From: Paralvinella palmiformis
Taxonomy: Eukaryota; Annelida; Polychaeta; Terebellida; Alvinellidae
Assembly: GCA_025642065.1 (NCBI GenBank)
Contig: JAODUP010000583.1
Location: 1-64,000 of the forward strand
Length of the DNA: 64,000 bases
Direction of reading: 5' to 3'
In this document: positions 1-9,152 of the stretch, piece by piece
Layout of the letters: the number at the start of each line of letters is the position of its first letter
Numbering within the stretch: the first letter of the stretch is position 1
Position numbers and translations under genes: made by a program
Notes under the pieces: model-generated
Database searches by the model: none
Told to the model about the DNA's origin: nothing
Seen by the model: the letters and a program-made list of their open reading frames with translations, nothing else

Positions 1-7
1 TAAAACA

Positions 8-23
8 CCCTCCTGAGGGAGGG
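8..23 (+). terminator. Hairpin downstream of a DUF285-type gene (type A)
   Basis: A 6-bp GC stem CCCTCC/GGAGGG with a TGAG loop. The same hairpin follows the DUF285 genes ending at 1666 and 16921, so this copy probably marks the 3' end of another family member just outside the window. No T-tract follows it in the gene direction. The T-run is on the opposite strand, so its termination strength is uncertain. Confidence 0.5.
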
Positions 24-46
24 CAAAAAGCTGGGCTTATTCCTTA

Positions 47-75
47 TTGACAGCTAAAACAGAAGATACTATATT
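47..75 (+). promoter_or_regulatory. Sigma-70 type promoter of the DUF285 lipoprotein gene
   Basis: The -35 box is TTGACA (47-52) and the -10 box TATATT (70-75), with an exact 17-bp spacer. The ATG follows at 110, after an AAGGAG ribosome-binding site. The same promoter recurs at 1717-1745 and, on the other strand, at 16842-16870 and 18354-18382. It is therefore a conserved part of the duplicated gene unit. Confidence 0.8.
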
Positions 76-109
76 GTAAGAGATAAATGTAGTATCCAAG
101 GAGTATAGA

Positions 110-1666
110 ATGATAAAGCAGAAAATATATATATGTATGTTTATAACAACTATTTTAGTCTTTTTAACCAGTTGCCCCTCACCGACTAATCCGCAGCAAA
201 CAGCTAGCCCAAAGGCTACAACAAAAACCATTACAGCCTTTACCCTGAAGATTCCCGGCACAGCCGACGAATCTCGCAGCTATTCTGGCATAATTTCAGA
301 CAAAACAATCTCAGTCGTTCTTCCTACTCAGGATCTAACCGCATTAAGCCCCACCATTACGCACACAGGTAAGAGCATTACCCCAGCCTCTGGAACAGCC
401 CAGGATTTTACAAAACCTGTATCATACACAGTAACAGCAGAAGACGACAGTACTGCCGTTTATACCGTCAAGATATCCCCCCTTACCATAACAATTGAAC
501 AAAAGGGCACCACCCTTACCGGAGAAACCCCTTCTGTGCTCGGCAACGCAATTGTAGTGGAAGCCCTCCCCTATAACGCTGAAGCATCTGCCTATAAGGA
601 CTTAACTGCAAAGATCATGTTCGGGACAAGATCCTTAAGCTGTGAAGCCAATCCTGATTTTAAAGACCCTGTTACCTATACCTTCACACTCCCTGATAGC
701 AGTAGCAGTACGGAAAAATATACCCTTACCATAAAAAACAAACCCCTAACAAGAAAGCAATTGGACACCATGATCAGGGACAGAAAAGATATAAGCATGG
801 TGAATACAGCAACTATTACAGATATGCAAGATATGTTTAATACCGCCACAGCCTTTAACCAGGATATCTCCCGCTGGGATGTGAGTAAAGTGACTACTAT
901 GGACCGTATGTTTTATAATGCCAACGCCTTTAATGGTGATATATCCGGCTGGGATGTGAGTAAAGTGACTAATATGAGTTATATATTTTATAATGCCAAC
1001 GCCTTTAATGGTGATATCTCCGGCTGGGATGTGAGTAAAGTGACTACTATGCGAGAGATGTTTGAAGAAGCCAACGCCTTTAATGGTGATATCTCCGGCT
1101 GGGATGTGAGTAAAGTGACTACTATGAGCGAGATGTTTGGTGGCGCCAAAGCCTTTAACCAGGATATCTCCGGCTGGGATGTGAGTAAAGTGACTGATAT
1201 GAACCATATGTTTCAGGACGCCACAGCCTTTAACCAGGATATCTCCGGCTGGGATGTGAGTAAAGTGACTGATATGAACCATATGTTTTCGAACGCCAAA
1301 GCCTTTAACCAGGATATCTCCGGCTGGGATGTGAGTAAAGTGATTACTATGGACAGTATGTTTTATAATGCCACAGCTTTTAACCAGAATATCTCCGGCT
1401 GGAATGTAGGTAAAGTGACTAGTATGAGCCATATGTTTGATGGCGCCATAGCCTTTAATAAGGATATCTCCGGCTGGGATGTGAGTAAAGTGACTAGTAT
1501 GAGCCATATGTTTGATGGCGCCATAGCCTTTAATAAGGATATCTCTTCATGGAAAAATAAAGTAGTCGAAGGTATTTCGCATGCTGCTTTCTCCGGTGGG
1601 TCTTGCCCCTTACAAAAATCATTCCATCCCTATGAAAGCTGGGCGGATGCTACTGATAAACCCTAA
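110..1666 (+). CDS. DUF285 (BspA-like) repeat lipoprotein, type A
   Basis: This 518-residue protein is predicted to be a surface or periplasmic lipoprotein. Its basic-hydrophobic leader ends in the lipobox LTSC, with the cysteine near residue 22. Residues ~40-230 hold two Ig-like sandwich modules; a typical stretch is TPASGTAQDF followed by YTVTAEDDSTAVYTV. From about residue 241 there are nine full 25-residue repeats of the form MFxxAxAFNxDISGWDVSKVTxM plus a shorter terminal repeat. This is the pattern of PF03382, annotated as BspA-family surface protein. The C-terminus is the type A form, ending near HPYESW. Related BspA proteins are linked to adhesion, but no function is shown here. A consensus promoter and AAGGAG site precede the ATG. 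Nearly identical N-terminal halves occur inverted at 15.6-18.3 kb. Confidence 0.9.
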   Translation: MIKQKIYICMFITTILVFLTSCPSPTNPQQTASPKATTKTITAFTLKIPGTADESRSYSGIISDKTISVVLPTQDLTALSPTITHTGKSITPASGTAQDFTKPVSYTVTAEDDSTAVYTVKISPLTITIEQKGTTLTGETPSVLGNAIVVEALPYNAEASAYKDLTAKIMFGTRSLSCEANPDFKDPVTYTFTLPDSSSSTEKYTLTIKNKPLTRKQLDTMIRDRKDISMVNTATITDMQDMFNTATAFNQDISRWDVSKVTTMDRMFYNANAFNGDISGWDVSKVTNMSYIFYNANAFNGDISGWDVSKVTTMREMFEEANAFNGDISGWDVSKVTTMSEMFGGAKAFNQDISGWDVSKVTDMNHMFQDATAFNQDISGWDVSKVTDMNHMFSNAKAFNQDISGWDVSKVITMDSMFYNATAFNQNISGWNVGKVTSMSHMFDGAIAFNKDISGWDVSKVTSMSHMFDGAIAFNKDISSWKNKVVEGISHAAFSGGSCPLQKSFHPYESWADATDKP

Positions 1667-1677
1667 GAGTTAAAACA

Positions 1678-1693
1678 CCCTCCTGAGGGAGGG
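1678..1693 (+). terminator. Type A hairpin after the DUF285 gene
   Basis: The CCCTCC-TGAG-GGAGGG hairpin starts 11 bases after the stop at 1666. It is identical to the one at 8-23. It may end the transcript or only protect the 3' end, because no T-run follows on this strand. Confidence 0.55.
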
Positions 1694-1716
1694 CAAAGAG
1701 CTGGGCTTATTCCTTA

Positions 1717-1745
1717 TTGACAGCTAAAACAGAAGATACTATATT
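1717..1745 (+). promoter_or_regulatory. Orphan copy of the DUF285 promoter
   Basis: TTGACA and TATATT are separated by 17 bp, exactly as at 47-75. Downstream, similarity to the DUF285 unit stops after the AAAGGAG site near 1768. The promoter now faces only a 21-codon reading frame starting at 1788 and then decayed DNA. It probably once drove a further tandem copy that was deleted or replaced. Confidence 0.7.
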
Positions 1746-1769
1746 GTAAGAGATAAATGTAGTATCAAA

Positions 1770-3440
1770 GGAGTAAAGAAGGGTGATATGAAAATTGAAA
1801 TCAAAAATATTGAAAGAATTCAAACTGCATGTCATGTAGGTCAGAATTACTAGTTAACAGATATAAACCCGGAGAGCTTGATATAAGCATCTCTCCACTT
1901 TACTAAAAAAATTCAAAAAAGCATATATTAGTTTTAAGGAGAATAGTTCTGAAAATTGTAATAAGTAGTATGCTTCCTATGTATAATAAATAGAAAGAAT
2001 AAGTTGTTGCAGATTGGGAATTTACCCAAAACTAGGAAAGTTATTGAGAATATAGATATTAAAATAGAAAACCTATTAGGATCTATGCATTGTTCCTATT
2101 TCGATCAATGAAATAGTTGAAATCTTAGATAAGGAATCTGTACTAAAACTAGTAGAAACAACCGAAGTAATAAACACTTTATTAAGAGAAGGGATAATTA
2201 TACGATTCAAAGATTTTGAGGAGATGGCAAATAATAACAAATTTAATAGATAGTTGTTATTTTTTTCAATGTTTAAAGGAATAAAGGGATCAATGGCACG
2301 TCACAAAAACTTAGAAATAGTTCTATACAATATTAGGAATTGCTTCTATTTATTGAACAGTTGCTTTTAATTGCAAAAAAAGAATTATCTTCTGAAAATT
2401 CTTTTTTTGGACAATAATACCTGTGTGAGAGGTATCGATGGAGTAAAGATCAATCAAAAATGGTGGAGTAAAAAAGACTTTACTTTAGTAATAGACGCTA
2501 TACTCCATGCATGGCTTTCCACTAGGCATACCAGGGGGAAATGCAGTAAGCTGTTTCCTTGTTATCGTAAACAATACCAATGATATCTTCAAACGCCTGG
2601 GTCTTCTATCCATCCTTCCAGCTGCGCCTGATATTCGATGATGGTTTGATTTGATATTTATTCCAAAGCTTCTTATGGAGTTTTGTATCATCAGAGCTCT
2701 CAGATATTCACAGCGGTTGAGTATTTCAGGATTCTGCTCGAATATTCCATAAATCTAACTTAGTGAACAACAGGAATTTCACTATGAGAGGCTGGTAAAA
2801 GGGTAAAACTGAACTCCTGTTAAGTTAACCGATGGTAAAGTATATGCAAATGCAAGTAGTATTTTGGTTTCCGGCTCAGATGTCTATGTTGCAGGTTATG
2901 AAAGAAATGACAATGGCAAAGATGTAGCTCAATACTGGAAAAATGGAACTCTTGTTAAATTAACCGATAGTATACATACTACAAATGCATATAGTATTTT
3001 TGTAGTTACCCAATAATCTAAATCTATAATACTCATATTCAGCATATTTTAATAGAAAGCAGAGGAGTCATTTTATATGTAATATAGATTAAAAGGCATG
3101 GGGGTACATTTGCTTTATTTTGAAGCTCTTTTCAAAGAGCAAGCCCCTAGAGTAGACCTTGAGCGGGTAAGATGAAATATTGAAGAATTTTGATTGTCAC
3201 AAGACAAAGAACACCTGCTGAATACAGATGAGTTACTTTCGGCATCTGGATGTAGCTTGTACCCTTTCTATGTCTGAACGTTGACCGATGGGATTACTTT
3301 GACGAGTGGTTAGAGCGGATCCAGGATATCCAAACTTTTGAGAAACTGTTTTATTAGAAAATCAGGGATATGTATGCTATGAAAACTGCCAAATTGGGTT
3401 GGAATTGTGAAGGTTTATTTATTTTGAAAAGCTATGATAT
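1770..3440. other. Gene-poor decay zone with gene remnants
   Basis: No intact gene is visible over 1.7 kb. Short open stretches end in stops. A coherent stretch at about 2090-2253 reads as a helical C-terminus (INEIVEILDKESVLKLVE) of an unrecognised protein. A - strand stretch around 2550-2690 reads coherently across one frameshift. Two better remnants are listed separately (2813-3016 and 3286-3450). The rest shows nothing I can name. Confidence 0.6.
2813..3016 (+). pseudogene. C-terminal remnant of a repeat protein (YWKNG/LTDG repeats)
   Basis: A 67-codon open stretch follows an in-frame stop and has no start. It contains about one and a half copies of a repeat with the motifs VKLTDG, SGSDVYVAGY and AQYWKNGT. 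This type is seen in bacterial secreted proteins of presumed beta-propeller fold. The reading frame ends in a normal stop, so this looks like the 3' end of a gene whose 5' part is lost. Confidence 0.5.
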
Positions 3441-3450
3441 AATGGTATAA
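3286..3450 (+). pseudogene. Remnant of a RhuM-family protein
   Basis: The frame reads DYFDEWLERIQDIQTFEKLF, a stop, then KIRDMYAMKTA. That resembles the conserved C-terminal part of RhuM-type (PF13310) proteins, which have a DYF..L..RI.DIR.SE..F..K..DIYA pattern. There is an in-frame TAG in the middle and no start, so it is a decayed fragment. The family is common in mobile and phage-like contexts. Assignment is from motif memory only. Confidence 0.4.
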
Positions 3451-3451
3451 T
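3424..3451 (+). promoter_or_regulatory. Likely promoter of the aldolase gene
   Basis: TTGAAA (3424-3429) and TATAAT (3446-3451) are 16 bp apart, upstream of the AAGGAG site at 3462-3467 and the ATG at 3473. Confidence 0.55.
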
Positions 3452-3472
3452 GGTTTATATTAAGGAGTAGCT

Positions 3473-4558
3473 ATGGATAAGCTTTCATTACGACCTGGTC
3501 TTATATGGGGTTCTCAGTTGGAGGATGTTTTTTCGTATTGTAAAGAGTGCTTATGTGCACTTCCTGCAGTTAATGTAATTGGTTCATCAAGCATTAACGC
3601 AGCTTTAATAGCAGCGAAAGAAGCTCAAGCACCTATTATTATACAGTTTTCGAATGGGGGGGCTCATTTTAATGCAGGGAAGTTGCTACCAAATGAGGGA
3701 CAGAGGGCGGCAATAGCAGGCTCGATTGCAGGAGCATATCATATAGCCCATCTTGCGCAAGAATATGGAGTTCCTGTTATCCTTCATACTGATCATTGTG
3801 CAAAAAAATTACTTCCTTGGGTAGATGGATTGATTAAGGCGGGTGAAGATCATTACAAAGCATATGGTAAGCCATTGTACAGTTCGCACATGTTGGATCT
3901 TTCCGAAGAACCATTAGAAGAAAATATTACTGTGTGTCAGAGATACCTTGAACGTCTTCATGCTATCGATATGTTTCTTGAAATGGAATTGGGTGTAACA
4001 GGAGGAGAAGAAGATGGAGTTGATAATACAGAAGTTGATTCTACTCGTTTGTATACACAACCTAAAGAAGTACTGCAAGCTTACACTGCATTGAAAGAAG
4101 TTGGGAGATTTACTGTTGCAGCGGCATTTGGTAATACACATGGTGTATATAAGCCAGGAAATGTTAAATTACGACCCATTATATTAAAAAATTCCCAAAA
4201 CGAAGTATATACAAATATACATACGGATAATCCAAGACCGATACATTTTGTATTTCATGGAGGGTCTGGATCAGAAAAAGAGAAAATCAGTGAAGCAGTT
4301 TCTTATGGAGTGGTAAAATTTAATATAGATACTGATACTCAATGGGCATTCACGCGCCCAGTACGCGAGTATATGGATGCGAAGCATGATTTTTTAATGA
4401 GTCAAGTAGGCAATCCCGAGGGGTCTGATAAACCAAATAAAAAATACATTGATCCGCGAGCATGGCTTGTCTTGGCAGAAAAAGGAATGAAAAATCGATT
4501 AATTGAAGCATATAAGGATCTTAATGCGTACCAAAAATTTATTTTCCGATATGAATAA
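3473..4558 (+). CDS. fba: Class II fructose-bisphosphate aldolase
   Basis: This zinc enzyme reversibly cleaves fructose-1,6-bisphosphate to dihydroxyacetone phosphate and glyceraldehyde-3-phosphate in cytosolic glycolysis. At 361 residues it matches the class IIA FbaA length (about 360). The metal site is visible as HTDHC near residue 105, with further histidines in FGNTHGVYKPGN and HFVFHGGSGS. The glycine-rich phosphate-binding loop and the FNIDTDTQWAF stretch are typical. The AAGGAG site is 5 bases before the ATG. It stands alone, between the decay zone and a convergent GHMP-kinase remnant, and looks like a core gene inside the accessory region. Confidence 0.95.
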   Translation: MDKLSLRPGLIWGSQLEDVFSYCKECLCALPAVNVIGSSSINAALIAAKEAQAPIIIQFSNGGAHFNAGKLLPNEGQRAAIAGSIAGAYHIAHLAQEYGVPVILHTDHCAKKLLPWVDGLIKAGEDHYKAYGKPLYSSHMLDLSEEPLEENITVCQRYLERLHAIDMFLEMELGVTGGEEDGVDNTEVDSTRLYTQPKEVLQAYTALKEVGRFTVAAAFGNTHGVYKPGNVKLRPIILKNSQNEVYTNIHTDNPRPIHFVFHGGSGSEKEKISEAVSYGVVKFNIDTDTQWAFTRPVREYMDAKHDFLMSQVGNPEGSDKPNKKYIDPRAWLVLAEKGMKNRLIEAYKDLNAYQKFIFRYE

Positions 4559-4702
4559 TCAGGGGCCAATACCTTGAAATTTTGAGAGTATACTCTGCAG
4601 TATATTTTTAATATGTAAAGCAACTTCTTTTTGCAAGCAGATAAGATAACATGTACCACCAGAGCCACTTAGCTTTCCACCAACAGCACCTTCTTGTAAT
4701 TC
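4559..4702 (-). pseudogene. C-terminal remnant of a GHMP-family kinase
   Basis: Read on the - strand, 47 codons follow an in-frame stop and have no start. They contain the GHMP kinase motif GAVGGKLSGSGG followed by a hydrophobic strand, as in the last domain of mevalonate, galacto- and heptose kinases. The stop lies directly next to the aldolase stop, so the original genes were convergent. Upstream coding sequence is lost, and the region up to 4843 holds nothing else recognisable. Confidence 0.6.
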
Positions 4703-4843
4703 CTACAACTGAAAACAATTAATACTATGTATCTTGCCGTAAATCAACTCCTTAATCTAGAACGAATCATTGCTTGCTTAACCTGACATAGGTTTTTTCA
4801 TGCAGAGCTGTTGGTTGGAATAATTTATATTTCTCAGGCAGGT

Positions 4844-4871
4844 AAACAAGCCGGAAGAAAATGGCTTGTTT
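4844..4871 (-). terminator. Terminator of the GH9/permease transcription unit
   Basis: The 9-bp inverted repeat AAACAAGCC/GGCTTGTTT has a 10-base loop. It lies just past the stop of the last - strand gene (4894) and ends in a short T-run on that strand. Confidence 0.6.
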
Positions 4872-4893
4872 CTACCCTATATTTATTTTGAAT

Positions 4894-7389
4894 TTATTTA
4901 ACCGAGTCCAGAAAAGCCATAAGTGCTGTAAAAGACGCGTTAGCGTCAATGGTCGGCTCATTTGTTGCCCACGATTTGCTATCATCCTTGTAGCAGAGTG
5001 CAGGCGGAGTATTTTTCCTCCATAATCTGTTAAGGACCGGATCGTCTCCGGAACCTTCTTTTACAGCCCCGTTGGGGCCTTCGCTGACAATACCCGGTAC
5101 TGCATAACCTAAATATATGCTTAAATTATGATGTGGATTTCTTACAGGATTAACACTCTCTGTTCGAGTATCCGGACCGGAATTGGTGCTGTTTTTAATC
5201 ATTTCTGTTGGAAGAGACAAAAAAAGTTTGGATAAACTGTTACAGCCCAGCAGATACTGGGCCTGCTGATATGCGGTTTCCCTATAAATATCTTTTCCTG
5301 TTAAAATGTATGCTATTGCAAGATGGACACCGTTTGCGCTTACCACTTGATTTGACCCCCAGACGTAGGCAAAATCACCTTTTCTGCCTTTTAATGCAGT
5401 TCTAAAAAGAGACTCTTTTGATACTTCCGCAATACTGTCAGCCTGCAGGAGAAAATCATTTAAAACAGTGCTGTACAGCGGGCTGTTTTTTTCCGGTTTA
5501 TCAGAGGCACCTTTAATGTATGCGTACAGGGCCATATTATACGGATCGGCCCAGTCGGTTTTAATGTAATTACCTCTAAGGGTGCTTTTTGTATAAAGAC
5601 TTTTAAAATCTTCAAGAGATTCCTGATCTTTTTTCAGAGCATAAATCTCTGCGGCAGCCCACATTCTTGAATGTTTTTCATTGCCGGAGAAATCATAACC
5701 TCCCTGCATAGGAAATTTTGATGGAGGTGGATTTTTAAAACCTCCTCGGGGAATCTGTTCGGGATGTTCTTTTAAAAACTGGTAGCTTTTTTCTGCTGTC
5801 CGCGCGCATTTGTCCGCAAAAGCGGCATCTAAATTTTTATAGATTGATGCGGCTTTCGCCATTGCGGCGGTAAAGAATGCTGTATCAGAAGTAGTAGGAC
5901 CGAAAAGATACAACTGCTGTTTATCATTTGAAGGTGGAAGACCCATTTCCGGATAATCTTTTGTAGTAACTTTGTGGTAGACTGCTCCATCGTCTCTCTG
6001 CATTTTCAGCATCCACTCAAGTTCCCATTTTATTTCATCTAGAAGATCAGGCATACCATTGCCGCTTTCCGTAAGTAAATCCGGATTAAACTCTGCCGCA
6101 TACATCAGTTGCATAACAGAAAACGCAGCGGTTGGAATGTACCGTCCGTAGTCTCCGGCATCGTACCATCCGCCGGCGACATTTTTTTCAATATTCCTTT
6201 TATCCCATAAAACGGCTGGCAAGGTATGGCCTTTTTTAATAATCTCTCCATCAGGCAGTTCCACGTCTATTCCGCTACGCTGAAAATAATAAAACATGGA
6301 TGAAAGGTTTGCAGCTTTTGCAAATATTCCTTCTTTAATTTTAAAATCGCTACTTTTTCCTAAGCCCACGACTTCGGCAGTGTATTCACCTGTATCTGTA
6401 AAATTAGAGAAGTCTCCTCTGTAAACATCCATCTCAGTATCATTATCGTAACCTAGGTACTCCATGCTGCCTGAGTATACAATTTTGCCAGATTCAGTAT
6501 TTGTTATATTGAACTTCCACGCTGCGGTACTTGAATAAACATATTTACTAGCTTCCGGTTCGTAACCAAGCTGATTTATTTTAACGGGATTCAAGCTGTT
6601 TGATTTTTTTGATTTACTGTTTTCCACAAGCTGTTTTCTGCTTATCTGGGCGCTGATATTCATTGCAAATATTTTTCCGTTAATATCTGTTGAAGAATTT
6701 TCGTTTTCAAAAGCTATTTCCATTCCGATAATCTTTGACGGATCTATTTTTCTTATTCCGGCGTTTCCAACCCATGTAGATCGTTTAAAGCTGTCCCATG
6801 GCAAAATATAGGTTACTGGTTTTCCAATGGACTCTTTTGTTGTTTTTAATAGAAATTTAAAAGGAGTTTTAAAGCGGACCAGAGGAGAGGTCTGTGTCGG
6901 ATCTGAAATCCATACAACAATATAAAAAGGGATCCCTGCTTTATTTGATTTCAATGTTACAGTAAGACCTTTACTTCCGTAGAAATTCAGTTTTTCTCCG
7001 AATTCGGTTTCAACCCCGCCATAACCTCCTGCAAGTATGGATACATTAATTTCCATAATACCGTTTTCTGTTTCATTACCTGATTTAGAATCAGAAGTAT
7101 TCCCGCTGGTTAATAAGGAAACAGTAAGTCTTGAACCTTTATCATCTGCATATGTCCACCAGTTTAAATCTTCACTGTTTTCTCCGCTGAAATTATCAAT
7201 TATGTATAAATTATCTTTATCCAAAGTAAAATTCCCGCTGGTTTTTTTTCCGGAAAACTCTACGCATGAAAAAAACACTGCGAAAAATAAAAAAGTAATT
7301 AATACAGCCGAAAAACCAGCAGTTTTATTTGTTCTGATCGATATACCAACTAAGCTTTTTATGGCTGAGAATAAATTATTCTTTTTCAT
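4894..7389 (-). CDS. Lipoprotein family 9 glycoside hydrolase (cellulase-like)
   Basis: This 831-residue protein is predicted to hydrolyse beta-1,4-glucan-type chains outside the cytoplasm. A long hydrophobic leader ends in FFSC (cysteine ~42), a lipobox. Residues ~50-250 form a jelly-roll-like accessory domain and ~265-350 an Ig-like CelD_N domain (INQLGYEP). The GH9 catalytic domain fills ~355-831. It shows GGWYDAGDYGRY at 406-417 with the catalytic aspartate pair, VRNPHHNLS in the substrate-binding region, and NEPTIDANAS near the end with the general-acid glutamate. It starts 2 bases after the upstream GH9 stop, in the same transcript. The ribosome site is weak (AAAG). The exact substrate cannot be read from sequence. 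Confidence 0.9.
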   Translation of the reverse strand: MKKNNLFSAIKSLVGISIRTNKTAGFSAVLITFLFFAVFFSCVEFSGKKTSGNFTLDKDNLYIIDNFSGENSEDLNWWTYADDKGSRLTVSLLTSGNTSDSKSGNETENGIMEINVSILAGGYGGVETEFGEKLNFYGSKGLTVTLKSNKAGIPFYIVVWISDPTQTSPLVRFKTPFKFLLKTTKESIGKPVTYILPWDSFKRSTWVGNAGIRKIDPSKIIGMEIAFENENSSTDINGKIFAMNISAQISRKQLVENSKSKKSNSLNPVKINQLGYEPEASKYVYSSTAAWKFNITNTESGKIVYSGSMEYLGYDNDTEMDVYRGDFSNFTDTGEYTAEVVGLGKSSDFKIKEGIFAKAANLSSMFYYFQRSGIDVELPDGEIIKKGHTLPAVLWDKRNIEKNVAGGWYDAGDYGRYIPTAAFSVMQLMYAAEFNPDLLTESGNGMPDLLDEIKWELEWMLKMQRDDGAVYHKVTTKDYPEMGLPPSNDKQQLYLFGPTTSDTAFFTAAMAKAASIYKNLDAAFADKCARTAEKSYQFLKEHPEQIPRGGFKNPPPSKFPMQGGYDFSGNEKHSRMWAAAEIYALKKDQESLEDFKSLYTKSTLRGNYIKTDWADPYNMALYAYIKGASDKPEKNSPLYSTVLNDFLLQADSIAEVSKESLFRTALKGRKGDFAYVWGSNQVVSANGVHLAIAYILTGKDIYRETAYQQAQYLLGCNSLSKLFLSLPTEMIKNSTNSGPDTRTESVNPVRNPHHNLSIYLGYAVPGIVSEGPNGAVKEGSGDDPVLNRLWRKNTPPALCYKDDSKSWATNEPTIDANASFTALMAFLDSVK

Positions 7390-7391
7390 AT

Positions 7392-9152
7392 TTAATCTTT
7401 GCCAGTACTAATGGATATTGCTTCTGCAAACCATCCTGAATGAATAAGCCACTGTTCAGACCACCTCCATCTGTGGTTGGGATCGTTTCCCTCCGGTTCA
7501 GGTAGAAAAGCAATATCGCATTCTTCATCCATATCTGCGGTTATTCCGTTAATAATTCCGCCGTCCAGGTTGCGCCAGTAATGTTCGTATTGGACATTAT
7601 TGTGCCCCTTTCCCGTAAGCATGCATGTATTAAACGGGTTTAATCCGAGAATCCAATTAATCTGAGACCATGCATAAATGGTGAGTTTTTTTCTGAATTT
7701 TTGATCATCCATATATTTTTCTGCTTTCCATGCTGCGGCGGCTAAAGATGCAAGTCTTGAATTTTCTCCCTGCCACCAATAACCACTCCAGTTATCATGA
7801 GGTATAAAGAATGTAGCTTTCTTTTCTTTTTTAAGAGGTTTGACATACTGACGTGCAAGGATAAATGGATTAGTTGTACTTTCTGTTGTTTCCAGTTCAA
7901 ATGTCAAATATTTTTCCAGAAAATCAATAACTTCTTTATAGCTACAGGATGTGTCTGCGACAAGTGCAGTTTCTCTGAAGAAAATTTCCAGATATCTAAT
8001 TAAAGAAAGGACAGGGAGTCCCGCATCTGAAGCATGAAAAAACGGTATATCTCCTTTATCATCAGCTCTTAGCCAGTTGCTGAAATTTTTGTCGGATGAA
8101 AGACGATCTAGCAGACTGTCTTTACGTTTTTCAGCTGCAGATTTGTAATCAGGATTTCCTGTGGCGTTATACAGTTCGGAAGCAGCAAAAAGAGCACAGT
8201 AATCATCTATAATGTTTTCTTTTTTATCATTTAAATATTCTATATTATGCTCTTCGAGGTGTCTGAAACCTTTCTCGGCAGCTGCAAGGTAGTTGTTTCT
8301 GGAAAACTCCCCGCCGCATTCTCCCATGGAAGCTCTTGCAAGCGCAGCAATTGCCATTCCTCCGCCCTGTCTGTATGCGGCCTGATAATTCTTATTGTAA
8401 ATGCCCTCCTGGGTTGTATAAGAGCATAGTTTTCTCCTTTCAAGATCTTTTGACCATTTGTCAAAGAGAATCATATAGAAATATCCTTCGTCACTCTGCA
8501 TCCTTATAAGAAAGTCCGCTCCGTACAGAGCTTCAAGAGTAAAAGCTTCTTTGTATTCTTCAGCATATTCCTTAACACCTTTCAGATTTTCAAGCGAATC
8601 AAAAAGTTGCCAGACAAGAAGAGGTGTCTGCTGCGGATTCATGTAGTTGGTATAACTTAAGTGGCTTAAATATTTACTGTAGTCGCCGGAGGCATCGTAC
8701 CATCCGCCGTGGACATTTTTTTTAATATGCTCTGATCCGTAAACCGGAATACTGTAGTCTCTGCGGTCATATTTGTCTGTACTACGCATTGCCCGGAAGA
8801 AAATTAAAAGTGAATTAAGTGTTTTTCCAGTTAAAAGATTATCGTCGATTTCAAAGTATTCTGATTTATAACTTTCTTCAGGTGAACTTCCGTATGTAAT
8901 TTCAAAAAAATAACGCCCGGGAATATCAATTTCAGAAAAATTCATACGGCAGAAGTGCCGGTTTTTCCATCCTGGAACTATTTCAAATTTTTCCAGGTTT
9001 ATTTCAGTTATGATCATTCCGTCATTCTGAAGTTTCAAGAAAGCTTTCTCTGGCAGTTTATAATGGTTTTTTATTTCCTTGTCAGATATTTCCACCACTG
9101 CAAATTTCGGAGAACCTATATTGTAGCCTATATGATTTACAAGAATTTTCAT
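7392..9152 (-). CDS. Cytoplasmic family 9 glycoside hydrolase
   Basis: This is a 586-residue GH9 enzyme with no signal peptide, so it should act on oligosaccharides after import. An Ig-like CelD_N domain (VNHIGYNIG) occupies residues 1-105. The catalytic domain begins near 110 and has HGGWYDASGDYSKY at 148-161. Near the C-terminus, GGIINGITADMDEE and RWRWSEQWLIHSGW resemble the GH9 branch that contains exo-beta-D-glucosaminidases and cellodextrinases. I infer an exo-acting glycosidase on cellobiose- or chitobiose-like products, with the specificity open. The ATG overlaps the permease stop by 4 bases, and an AAAGGA site lies upstream. Confidence 0.85.
   Translation of the reverse strand: MKILVNHIGYNIGSPKFAVVEISDKEIKNHYKLPEKAFLKLQNDGMIITEINLEKFEIVPGWKNRHFCRMNFSEIDIPGRYFFEITYGSSPEESYKSEYFEIDDNLLTGKTLNSLLIFFRAMRSTDKYDRRDYSIPVYGSEHIKKNVHGGWYDASGDYSKYLSHLSYTNYMNPQQTPLLVWQLFDSLENLKGVKEYAEEYKEAFTLEALYGADFLIRMQSDEGYFYMILFDKWSKDLERRKLCSYTTQEGIYNKNYQAAYRQGGGMAIAALARASMGECGGEFSRNNYLAAAEKGFRHLEEHNIEYLNDKKENIIDDYCALFAASELYNATGNPDYKSAAEKRKDSLLDRLSSDKNFSNWLRADDKGDIPFFHASDAGLPVLSLIRYLEIFFRETALVADTSCSYKEVIDFLEKYLTFELETTESTTNPFILARQYVKPLKKEKKATFFIPHDNWSGYWWQGENSRLASLAAAAWKAEKYMDDQKFRKKLTIYAWSQINWILGLNPFNTCMLTGKGHNNVQYEHYWRNLDGGIINGITADMDEECDIAFLPEPEGNDPNHRWRWSEQWLIHSGWFAEAISISTGKD

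Noticed and set aside
746..1507. Long - strand reading frame (253 codons) opposite the DUF285 repeats, and similar + strand frames at 14300-14678, 15683-16144 and 17275-17619
   Set aside because: They are periodic shadows: a 75-bp repeat that is open on one strand can stay open on the other. They have no ribosome site and no family resemblance, and they change with repeat number.
830..1560. Regular 75-bp repeats as a possible CRISPR array
   Set aside because: The whole period is coding and conserved, with no unique spacers, and it translates to the DUF285 repeat.
2371..2583. A 70-codon + strand frame as a gene
   Set aside because: It has no ribosome site, no recognisable motif, lies in a decay zone and has overlapping frames of similar length on the other strand.
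4894..9152. The two GH9 genes as products of a recent tandem duplication
   Set aside because: Apart from the catalytic motifs they differ widely in sequence, length and signal, and belong to different GH9 branches.
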